In this document: piece by piece, positions 45,733 to 56,591 of the stretch | Position numbering within the stretch: the first letter of the stretch is position 1 | How the letters are laid out: each line of letters opens with the position of its first letter | From: Trifolium pratense | Lineage: Eukaryota; Streptophyta; Magnoliopsida; Fabales; Fabaceae | NCBI RefSeq assembly: GCF_020283565.1 | Contig: NC_060065.1 | Location: 53,034,703-53,098,702 of the forward strand | Length of the DNA stretch: 64,000 bases | Direction of reading: 5' to 3' | Position numbers and translations under genes: made by a program | Notes under the pieces: generated by a model | What the model saw: only the letters and a program-made list of their open reading frames with translations | Told to the model about the DNA's origin: nothing | Database searches by the model: none

Positions 45733-48029
45733 ATGGTTTCTACAACTACAATGCCATCATCACTCTCATTTTTGGTCCACATGGTTCCTCTCTTTTCTCT
45801 TTTACTCTCATTCATGATTTGCAGTAGTAGTAATGCTCAAGGTTTACCTTCACCAGGGTACTACCTTAGTTCCAAAGTAAGCACTATTAACTTTGATCAA
45901 GGATTTAGAAACCTTTGGGGACCTCAGCATGAAAAACTAGACCAAGGATCAGTATCAATCTGGCTTGACTCTAACTCAGGTATATGAAATTTCAGCTCCC
46001 AAATTCACTTAAATTAAGTGTCATACATAGCCATTATTGACTGAAAAAAATGATTCTTGAAATTAAGTGTCACATGTGCACATAGATTTTTTTTAGTTTT
46101 AACACTCTAGTTCTTAGGCGATGGGCTCCAGTAATTCAGAGTTCGGTCACGAGGTAAGTAAAGTCTGATTAAGAATTGTTCCCACAAAAAAATCGAACTA
46201 GGATTCTTCCGAACAATTCGTTCTAAAGGGAACTCATTAACCACTTGTGTCCAACATCTATATCAGTGTATTATAGAATTTTATTACAATATTAAGCTCT
46301 TTGTACTATTAATACTCCCCTGAATTTTAGATGTGCCAAATATGATTGCGCGTAGATAATGTGTAGGCCCACCTACCATATGCTTAAATTCCACTTTTTA
46401 ATTAGAAAGTGAGGGGAGCAGAGATCGAACTCTATACCACTTAGTCATAGAAGCTCTGATACCATGTCAAATAACTAATTATCCCAAAAGTTTAATCTGT
46501 TAGGATAAAGTCACATCAATGGTTTTATATAATTTCTAACGATCCTGCATCTAATTCGAGGAAATACTCTTTGCAGCTGCACTGCTTTGCGAATTCTTAT
46601 AACTTTTTGGGGTGTTTTTTTGAAATATAGGAAGTGGATTCAAGTCGCATCACTCTTATAAATCTGGATACTTTGGTGTTGCGGTTAAGCTTCAACCGGG
46701 TTATACCGCAGGAGTCATTACATCTTTCTATGTGAGAATTACCTTTAAATTGAATTAATATTGAAAATTGACTATATATAACTGTTTTTCCTATATCTTG
46801 AATTAATGTTGAATATTGACTATATATAACATTGTTAGTGTTGATATTAATTTTCATTTGGGAATTGTAGCTTTCAAACAATCAAGACTACCCGGGAAAT
46901 CATGATGAAATAGACATTGAATTCCTAGGTACAACACAAGATAAGCCATATGTGTTGCAAACAAATGTGTACATCAAAGGAAGTGGAGATGGGAAGATTA
47001 TAGGAAGAGAGATGAAATTTCATCTTTGGTTTGATCCAACTCAAGATTTCCACAACTATGCCATCTTGTGGAAACCCAGTGAGATCATGTAATATTTTCA
47101 TGCCCTATATCACAATGTTTTAAAAACTAGACCGATCAGAAATGGTTCAATTGATTCAATTATATACGTTAAGATAACGATATTTTAATAAGACTACAAT
47201 TAGAATATTGATAAGTTTATAGTGTATAAGTGAGACAAATTTTACATCATACATAAACTTGTTTTAACCGGTTTAACTGGTTCAACTGATCGGCTCGGTC
47301 TGATTTTTTAAAACTTTGTTAAACCAGGATCCTCACAAGTAGTTTATCCTCAAATCTTTATTTGTTTGTTAATATTCATATGTTTAACAAGAATCAACAA
47401 ATCGACAACCATATTTAGCCCAATTAGTCAATTCACTATTTGGTTAAAATATTTTATTGCAAAAGTGTTCATTTTCTCATACTCTACTACTATTAGGTGT
47501 AAAGAAATGGGGTCCTAGAAAATATTCTTATTGAAAAGATCATTTCTATTTCTATACAATAGTGACCTGTGGTCCCTTTTATAATATATAGTATACTCAT
47601 AGTAGCAATTAACATTATAATATATGATTTATCTTATAATTAATATAGAAAACAATTTGCAGTTTTTTAGTGGATGATGTTCCAATAAGAAGGTATCCTA
47701 GGAAGAGTGATTCAACATTCCCTTCAAGACCAATGTATGTGTACGGTTCAATATGGGATGCATCTCCATGGGCTACAGAGAATGGAAAATACAAAGCAGA
47801 TTATAATTATCAACCCTTCATTGGTAAATACAAAAATTTCAAATTACAAGGTTGTACCATTGATTCCACCTCCTCCTCGTGTCGGCCGCCTTCTGTTTCG
47901 CCTTCCGGATATGGCGGCAAGATGAGCCTTCAACAAAATACTGCAATGCAATGGGTCCAAAATAATTACTTGGTCTATAATTATTGTCACGATCCCCAGA
48001 GAGACCATACACTTACTCCAGAATGCTAA
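45733..48029 (+). CDS. XTH31/32-like: Xyloglucan endotransglucosylase/hydrolase (GH16, XTH31/32-like)
   Basis: Four exons: 45733-45979, 46631-46731, 46871-47088, 47663-48029; 310 residues, GT-AG, phases closing. A signal peptide spans about 1-36 (ending NAQG), so the product is exported to the wall. The catalytic motif is [10 protein letters not shown] (127-136), with Glu129 as nucleophile and Glu133 as acid/base. The N-glycosylation sequon that follows the active site in most group I/II XTHs is absent (GTTQDKPY), which fits group III. The C-terminal XET domain shows [26 protein letters not shown], and four cysteines (GCTIDS, SSC, NYCHD, final C). XTHs cut and rejoin or hydrolyse xyloglucan; group III-A members are known for hydrolase activity, so hydrolysis is plausible here. 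Intron 3 contains a foldback repeat. Confidence 0.95.
47121..47322. mobile_element. Foldback MITE in XTH intron 3
   Basis: GTTTTAAAAACTAGACCGATC on the left is mirrored by GATCGGCTCGGTCTGATTTTT-type sequence on the right. Inner GGTTCAATTGA and GTTCAACTGATC blocks also pair. The target duplication was not resolved. Confidence 0.6.
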
Positions 48030-49462
48030 AATTTGGTTAAGTTCGGTTCGGTTCAATTTGGTTAATGTTTTAAAGTTACATTGTACACTTGAATTTAAAT
48101 GCATAAACAAAACATATTGTAGTAATTCATGGAGTGGTTTTTGAGATGGTCCCACATGCTAGTGAAAAGTCACTAATTACATGAGTAGTGAGCATCCAAC
48201 CCCTACAAGAAAAAGAAATGATTGAGAGATGTTTGTGTGTAATACTATTGCTAGAATCCCCCTTATAACTTTAGTACTATTGCTGATGAAATGAAAAATC
48301 TATTTGGATGCTCTTTTCTAATAATGGTTAAGGTGTTATTATAAAATGAGAAAAGATTGTTCCCTTTGAAAGTAAGCCGTTTAAAGGAACCTTCTGATTG
48401 GACTTTTTGTTGATGAATTGGATCTCATAAATTGTCGGTAACAATTCTGTGTTACATGATTTTCTTTACAAATTTTCTTTCCAAAAGAAAATAGAATGTT
48501 AGAAATTTAGAATAGTAAACAAGTGAACAGTACAGTGATCGATTACGAAGTTCAACTAATTGTGCCTGCTTCTTTCGACCGCTTAGTGTTTGTAGTTTTT
48601 TTTAAAGAAATATATTTAGGATTGCATGTAAAAGTTTGTTTTTAAAATTTAATTTGCATGCATTAATAGTGTAAAATGTTTTACTGTATTAGCACATCAC
48701 AATAAATTGTATGTGATTTTACAAGTACTTATAATAAAAGTCAAATGTTATGATGACTACGTAAAAACTATATATTTACACTGACAGTATATGTGAATTA
48801 AATTTGCGTTAGAGATGTGCTCTTATCTCGGTTAGACATTATGAGTATATATTTTCACAATTTGCTAAATAGAGGTATGCAAGACATTGACATTCCAATT
48901 GATAGAGGCAAATAGATGGTAGGCACTATGCAACGATGCTTCGCTATACTCTAGTCCAAAAAGATGCATTTTTTCCGGCCATGAAGTGTATATTTGATAT
49001 TATTTCAAACTATAGCATATAATAATTTGCATGGTAGCTATGAAATAATGTGAACTAGTTTTATTCTCCTTAAATCATAGATTGGTATAGACAATATCAT
49101 ACATTGAATTTCTACTAGCTTGATCTTGTGATTGACATGAAACTTCACTTGTCTTGTCGGGGTGCTTGTCTAGTTGTGACATTGTCAAATGTCCCGTGAA
49201 TGAATTTAGGATCCGGATACACACGTAGGGGGAAGCTATGCATACAATCATCCCTCACTTCTATTTACTCTAATTGGGAATTGGATTGGGTGCATTATTT
49301 TTGAGTGGCTGCGCATCGTGAATAAGATTAGACGATTCATATTTTGAGAGATGGTCTTCATCTTGTAGATTGTTTGCTGCATCAGAAACTTTTTTATTTG
49401 CAAATCAGAAACTTATAGTAGTGAGTTACAAATAATAAATTTGGCGATTTACTCATATTTAA
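48030..49462. other. Intergenic DNA downstream of XTH
   Basis: No gene was seen on either strand; ordinary AT-rich sequence. The XTH 3' UTR should occupy the first few hundred bases. Confidence 0.55.
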
Positions 49463-50310
49463 GACCATCCACAATGGAGCACTCCAACTTTTAGTACTTA
49501 AATGGGTCCCACATTGACACATCACTAATTTATTATTTTTTAATAATAGTACCTAATAGGTACTCAACCCCTCCAATGGAGCACTTCTTAAAAAGTTCTA
49601 AAATTGGTCCCATCAATAATTCCACATTATTACAATAACTTATTATTTAATTATATATTTTATAATATAAATTGATTGAATGATAAAATTACAAAATTAG
49701 TATGTGCTATTTTTTTTTATAATTCGAAAAATAATTAAAATTCAAAGTTTAATTTAAAATAATATTGCCAAATTTTAAGAATTAGATAATTAAAAAATAA
49801 TTTAAAATAACATTACATAATTTTAAAAACAATTCATTTTGTTGATCATCATGCCCAAAACGTTGCCAAATATGCTCGACAAGATCATGTTGAAGATGAG
49901 TTCGCCTATCTTGAATTTGTGCTATTCTTGACAAGTGTAGCCCATTATGGATAAATACCATTGGCTAAATAATACCCCATATTATATTAGGTTCTATTTA
50001 CCGAATATTGCACCAACGTCTATATGGTTGGCATTAAATTTTTTTAGAGGCATGCCAATTCAAAAATTATGCTTTTGTGATGTACAAAAATAAAATTGTG
50101 TTTTTGTACCATTAATTCAAATTGAATATAGAAAATAAAGTGGGCTCATGAAAATAATATTTTAATGAAAAATAAGGTGGGTCCAAGAGGAGAGAGAGGG
50201 TTCTTATTTTAGAAGTAGTACCTAATAGGTACTTAAATGAGTGGTACTCCAATGGTAGTACCTAATAAGTACCATAACTACCTAATAGGTACTACACCAT
50301 TGAGATGGTC
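49463..50310 (-). mobile_element. PIF/Harbinger deletion derivative
   Basis: Ends GACCATCCACAATGG and, inverted, GACCATCTCAATGG. Flanks are TAA on both sides (49460-49462, 50311-50313), the 3-bp duplication of this superfamily. Both arms repeat TAGTACCTAATAGGTACT words. On the minus strand, 49934-49842 encodes LSRIAQIQDRRTHLQHDL followed by VEHIWQRFG, the C-terminal end found in plant Harbinger-related transposase genes. The rest of the transposase is deleted. Confidence 0.85.
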
Positions 50311-50313
50311 TAA

Positions 50314-50994
50314 ATGCATTCAAGTCAAAAAAGTTCAATTCTACTAAAAAAACATCTAAAATAGAATGGACCAAACAATCACCTCTAAAAATTGTATTAC
50401 TACTTTTTCTATTTCACAATGAATGACTATATTAACGGTTTCATATACATTATGTCAATGTATAAATTTTGACCGTCAATATCTTTAATAGTATATAATA
50501 GTAAAAATTATCTAAAAAAAATATTTAAAAAAAATCATCAAAATATATTGAACATCATTTTACGAATAAATAGTGTACATAATCAAATCGGTTCGGGCAA
50601 ACCCAAATTTTAAAGGTTACAACTTATGAACAAAAAAAGAAATCTCCTTTTGTCATTTTACCGATTACTTGTGCGTCCTACGCATTTCCTTTTTTAAACT
50701 TAAGTAGAAGACGTTATAAAAATGAGAATTTCTGAAAAACGTCGTCCGTTACTTAAATAGTGGACGTTGTAAAAGGTATGATGTTTTTGGGGTGTCCGCT
50801 ACTAAGTACTCCCTCCATCCCAAATTGAGTAACACAATTAACCGTTTCACTAATGTCAATTTTGACGATTAATATTTTTAATTATATTACAGTAAAAATT
50901 CATCTAAAAAAAATAGTTTATCAACCATTGAACAGAGCAACAAACTTTTGCAATCGACAGTTACAACCACTCTCTTCTTGATTCCGAACAAACA
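50314..50994. other. Region upstream of the HAD gene with MITE fragments
   Basis: Positions about 50815-50920 begin CTCCCTCCATCCCAAATTGAG, a Stowaway-type end, but run into the gene's 5' region without the opposite end. A related partial copy lies at 50395-50520 (TTTGACCGTCAATATCTTTAAT). The HAD promoter must lie here; no clear TATA box. Confidence 0.45.
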
Positions 50995-53900
50995 ATGAGC
51001 TTCCGTCTCTTAACCAAAGCATGGCGTCAACAGACCCAGTCCATAAACCGCACCGCGTTTTCTTCCACACTTTCCCGCTCTTTTTCTCGCCAATCTCAAC
51101 GGTTCGTAATTCCTCAAACATTCAATTCCTAAATTATTTTATCACTGCTTCCAATTTCAATAATCGATCTAACACCATTAAACAGACCTTCATTCGCCAT
51201 TGCTTTCGACATCGACGGCGTCATTCTCCTCGGCAATACTCCTGTCGGCGGTTCTCCGGCTGCATTGAGAAGATTATACGACACCGAAGGTAAACAAGAA
51301 AAGAAAAAGTATCTGTATCAATTTTCGCTATTTTTTATTTACGATCACTGACTCATTAATTTTTTGATCTGTTTATTTTGTTAGGTAGATTGAAAATTCC
51401 TTACGTTTTTCTCACCAATGGTGAGTTTTTACTCTTATTGTTATAACGTGCAATTAGGTTTAGATGGATATGAGTAATTATGAAATTTTCTATTTGGATG
51501 AATGTGGTTTAATTCAATTGATGATTCATCTGCATAGCTAGCATTAGCTAAAAAAATTGTTTTGGAATGATACAGGTGGTGGCATTCCAGAAGCTAAAAG
51601 AGCTTCTGAGCTGAGTGAACTGTTGGGTTTAAATGTCTCACCTTCACAGGTATATGTTGGAAGATTTTTCCTTTATCCACTTAGGTTCTGTTTGGATTGA
51701 CTTACTTGAGTTTATATAGCATAAGTTTTGCGAACTGTTTGGTAGAACAGGTTATGACATTTTTCATAAGCTTTTTTCAGCTTATTTTTATAAGTTATTC
51801 AAGATAGTTTATAAAAATGGTTTATAGCATATACAAAAGCAATTTAATTTGATTTTATCTAATGCTATAAAAATAGCTTATGTAAGCTTATGCATAAGTG
51901 TTTATGTAAGCAATAAGTTGTTTAACCAAACAGGGCCTTATTAATAAAGAACGCATTGATGAAAACATGAAATTATCTTAAAGATATAAACAACATCCGA
52001 TATTCATTTAGTATTACTACTAATTAGAAGGATTGGTAGGACTTAGCATCTCCAATGGGGATTCTATAGTGGTTATAGTCTCATACTCTTATGAAACGGC
52101 TCATTGGAACAATCTGAACTGAAGTGGCAAGTTGGGTTCTGTATGATTTTGCAAACATTTTAGTATGGCATTATACACAAACAATTAATTTATTGTGGTA
52201 TAGTGAGTTACTTAAATATTGCTTCAATTTAACTATTGAAACAAAATATGGATGAATTGTTTATGTATGGTGCATGAGTGTGACATAGTGTAGCCATATA
52301 TGGTAACGGTTATGCAATCCAAAGTAAGTTTTTTAAAATTTTGTTATTGAAGATGCTCTTAAGAAGATTTAAAATTATAGATTTTTGAAATGTGTACCTG
52401 TCATATCTGGTTCTGTTTTCTGTCTGTTGCTGCCTGCCTGTCTTTCTCAAAAGTCACAACCAGAGACTACTTTTTCACATTGTCCTAAATTCATTTTAAG
52501 AAATTGATGAGGTTCTTCCCTTAATGGAACATGTTCATTATGCAGGTTTTGCAGGGCCATTCACCATTTAGACAATTGGCCAATAGGTATATGTGTGCTT
52601 CTTATCTAATCTGAAACTAGCAAGGGTAATATGCACATGTCCGTTCCATTGGATTGTATTTATCATGTATAAGTTTATTTTACAGATTTCAGGATAAACT
52701 AGTTGTTGCTGCGGGAAAAGGGGAGCCAGCTTCAGTGATGTCTGAATATGGTTTTAAGTAAGGTTTTAACTTTTAAGATAATTGGCTTGTCTGGTATTTT
52801 ATTATTTTTTATTGAACAATTAATTTAATGCCATTTTTAATGTCTTCTTATTTCGTTCTTGTTGTTTTTTGTGTTCAGAAATGTTATCTCAATTGATGAA
52901 TATGCATCGTGCTTTGAAAACATTGATCCATTGGCACCTTACAAGAAATGGACAACCAAGCTGGATGCTACCAAGAATCCAAAGTTTGATCAGAGTGGGC
53001 CACGAGTTGATGTCTTCTCCGAAAGGGTTCAAGCAGCATTCATTGTTAGTGATCCTGTTGATTGGAGCAGGGACATACAGGTAACAGATTATAATGATCT
53101 TATGACTATTATGTATCAACTGACTTTCCGTCTTCTTTCCTGCATAGTTTTTTGAGGGATATATTATGCAGGATTGAAAGCTCTATGGCTTTTTGTATAC
53201 ATGGTTGTCAAATTGTCATAAAATCATATCAGTTTACGACACTAGGTATTAGACTAAGAGGAGTGCTAGCAACACACTCTTTAACAAACACACTCCAACA
53301 CACTCTCTTTTATTGGTTGAAATTCACATGGGTCCCATAAAAGTTATATGGGTCCACATTTTTTTATGGGACCCATGTAAATTTCAACCAATAAAAGAGA
53401 GTGTGTTGGAGTGTGTTTGTTAAAGAGTGTGTTGCTAGCATTATTCATTAGACTAAAGCTAATTTGGTGACATTGTTTGTGTGTAAACTCCTATAGAATT
53501 ATGAGTTTGAGGACAATTGAACAAGTCTACAACTAATGGTTACTTTTCACTAGATATGCCCAACATATAAATTGTTTAGTGTTTTTATAAAATCCAAAAG
53601 GCAGCAGCTGAATGAGAAGGCTCCATAGTGTGCAAAATATTAGCCTCTGGATGTAGCATTTGACTCCATGGATGCATCTATTGAGATTGTGCACATGTGT
53701 TGTGAATGGTAATGCTAAGTCTTTAAGCAGAAATTAATGGAGGAAAATGAAATTCAAATAAATGAATGTAGCATTTTTCTCTAAGAATTAACATTACCAT
53801 TCACAGCACCCTTTGGGATGTTTGATAGAGAAAAATGAACCTCTGTTAGACTATTTCTATGTTTAGGTTTTTGTATACTAGACATTGTATTTCTATGTTT

Positions 53901-55973
53901 GGGTTTTTGTATATTAGACACTGTCACTTAACATGGAAATTAAAGGGAAAAAACAGAGAAGAAGAGACACGGAAAAGGAAATGGCACAATATTCTACAAG
54001 GATCCAAAATGGAGGAGTGAAACATGCAACTTAGTTTGACGGTTGAGACTTTCAAGCTGCTACCCACTTCACTCGATTTAGTTTAATCATATTTGAATTC
54101 TAACCTGGCTTCTGTTTCGTAGAACTGAAAAAATATTAAAAACATTATCTGCTTTGGGTTTTCTAGAAGTTTTTAGATTTTTGTTTTATGAATCAAATCA
54201 TTGGATCAAAGAACTGACCAAGACTTCTTATTCAGGTTCTCTGTGACATCTTGAAAACAGGAGGGCTTCCTGGAAGAAATGTTGGAATGCAACCACATTT
54301 ATATTTTGCAAATGATGACCTTGAGTACCAGGTTGGTCGATGTTTTCTACAGATAAGCCTTATGATATAGATTATATGGATCCCTTTTAAAATATTATAC
54401 TATACTCACTGACAAGGTTCCACAAAAGGTAGACTAAATTTCCTTCTGAGCGTCTGGGCATGGGAGCTTTCAGGATTGCATTAGAATCCATTTTCAATTG
54501 GTAAGAATGAATATTATCTTGTTAATGGGTGTTCTCTAGTTTAGTTCCTTTAAATTGAATACTATATATATCAAAAAATACATATTACGCAATGATAGAC
54601 TATGTGGGTGGGGATATTGTTCTATTTACTTGGATTTTGACAAATTCAATATTATATAGTATACAGTATATAGTATTATAGATTAGCTTGCCTCAACATA
54701 TATTATATATTATACGACTATTGTCCTCACAACATATATATGAGCATTGCCTCTATAAATCAAAATTTCTAGATCCGTCACCACATATATGTGTAAACAT
54801 TAGAAATTTTTTTTTTTTTTTTTTGAATAAACATTAAAAATTGTTTTATCATATTCAAAAGTGCAGATAAATTATTTAGTAGCATGATGATGCTGCTGAT
54901 TTAATTCATATTTAGGATTACAAGAACCAGCATTTATAAACATGAAACACTGTATCTGCAGCTCTCACCCTCATTCCTTGGAGTACACATGTTTTGGCAA
55001 ACCACATCCATCTGTATTCAACAATGCAGAAATTGTGTTGCGGCAACTTGTACCACAACACTGTGAAGATTTCAATGATGATCATAAAAACACTCAACGT
55101 TTTCAAACACTTTACATGATTGGAGATAATCCTGCGGTTGACATCAGAGGTGCACGACAGGTATATCTGTTGAAGTTGGAATTCACAGGTACTATTGTAG
55201 GATCAACTTTTTGCCGACAAGTTTTACTAACGAAAATGTTGTATTTCAGACTGGCCATCCTTGGTTTTCTATTCTTACGAGAACGGGTGTTTTCAAGGGG
55301 AAGGAAAATCATGAAAAATTTCCAGCAGATCTGGTAATTCCTTTTGTCACTCTGTAGACAATTTTTGTAGATACATATACCTTTTTCACTCTCTATTAGT
55401 TATAAGAAAGAAATCTTTGGAATGCGTCATTGGTAGTTGGAGATGTAAGATATAGAAATGTTTTTTTTTTCTTCCACTGTTAGTGCCACAATGGGAACTA
55501 GTGGTTGTCTGATCAAAACATGAATGGATTAAGCAATCTTTGAGTTAGACATACAATCATACACTACAGTCTACATATCTTGATAAACAATATTCTTATT
55601 CTACTATCATTTTTTGCTTTATTTTAGGTCTTGTCATTATTTACCTTTTGAAAAAAGGATAGAGGACCCATGATTATGACATTATTGGCCTGTTTAAAGG
55701 ATATGTGGCCATGGTTATAACACACCTTTGGTTGACTTGTACAAAGCTAATTTTGTTTGAAATTTGTGGGAAGTTGTAATCAAGACACCACCATATATTG
55801 TGCCGGAGTTACAATATAATTTTTAAGACTATATGAATTTAATTTTTGAGACTATATGTTTACAGTGTTTACCTCTGGGTGATTATAATTCAACTTTTCT
55901 TCTGCAGGTTGTTAACACTGTGGAAGAAGCTGTTGACTTCATCTTGGCAAAGGAATGTGCTGATTCTTTGTAG
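50995..55973 (+). CDS. HAD-superfamily hydrolase, CECR5/HDHD5-like
   Basis: Twelve exons: 50995-51101, 51186-51289, 51385-51420, 51576-51649, 52546-52586, 52686-52757, 52879-53080, 54236-54331, 54433-54500, 54962-55160, 55250-55333, 55908-55973; 382 residues, phases closing. The N-terminus (about 1-38) is rich in Arg, Ser, Thr and Gln with no acidic residue, like a mitochondrial presequence. HAD motifs: FDIDGVILLG (43-52, nucleophile Asp44, Asp46), VFLTNGGG, FGKPHPS (278-284, Lys280) and MIGDNPAVDIRGA (319-331). This is the subfamily IIA type of C2 cap. The substrate is unknown in plants; a phosphatase is expected. The exon 9 acceptor (GGTAG) lacks a pyrimidine tract and gives YQTKFPSERLG, where I recall YQAAFPSERLG. 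Introns hold a hAT-like and a Mutator-type MITE. Confidence 0.92.
51686..51943. mobile_element. MITE in HAD intron 4
   Basis: Ends TAGGTTCTGTTTGGATTG and, inverted, TAAGGCCCTGTTTGG; the interior is filled with AAGCTTATG- and TTATAAGT-type words. It is of the same kind as the element in fucosidase intron 2. Target duplication not certain; hAT-type is likely. Confidence 0.6.
53258..53447. mobile_element. Mutator-type near-perfect palindromic MITE
   Basis: In HAD intron 7. Arms of about 80 bp from GCTAGCAACACACTCTTTAA to its inverted copy are almost identical, around a short TATGGGTCCA-containing centre. Exact 9-bp duplication TTAGACTAA at 53249-53257 and 53448-53456. Confidence 0.93.
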
Positions 55974-56591
55974 GAAGTGTTCTATAGAGATATTCCATAG
56001 TTAAAAATGTAATTCTGTGATAACCAAAACCATGTAATAATTTATGGCTTTAATCCAGCCAGAATCCATTCATTTGACACACGTATAGTTGATTATTCCC
56101 CATTCACTCGTGTTTGCTTTGCTTATAGCTTTTATTAGGCAGCTTAATTTAGCTACACAAGCTGTAATTTTATTTCGACTGAGAAAAAGATCAAATGAAA
56201 TTGTGTCAAGTCACGTCGGTTTACAAAAAATAAAACTCTATTTTATAAGAAAAAAACAGAGAAAAAATTTGTAAAAAATAAAAACTTAGAAAGAGGATAT
56301 TCTTCACAAAAATTGTCAAAAAATAGCATGTATAGCTTTTATTTGGTGTAATGTAAGACATGCATCATTGACGGAAGTTATTTCGAATAGTACAATTGAA
56401 TGTTGATTATCTTTCTCTCAAATACATTTCTAATTGTTTTGAGAAGTTATTTCGAATAATTTATACCTATTTTACAGTATTCGTGTACCATACACGAGAT
56501 TCCTACAATATGTGTACTTAATGGCGGGATAGAAATGCCAGATATAATACAAAACTAATGAATTTGATCAAGTTATCAACCACGTTTCAAT
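55974..56591. other. Convergent 3' region of HAD and reductase genes
   Basis: The stops of the two genes are 618 bp apart. An AATAATT- and ATGTAATAATTT-rich stretch follows the HAD stop at 56020-56045. No further gene was seen. Confidence 0.5.
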
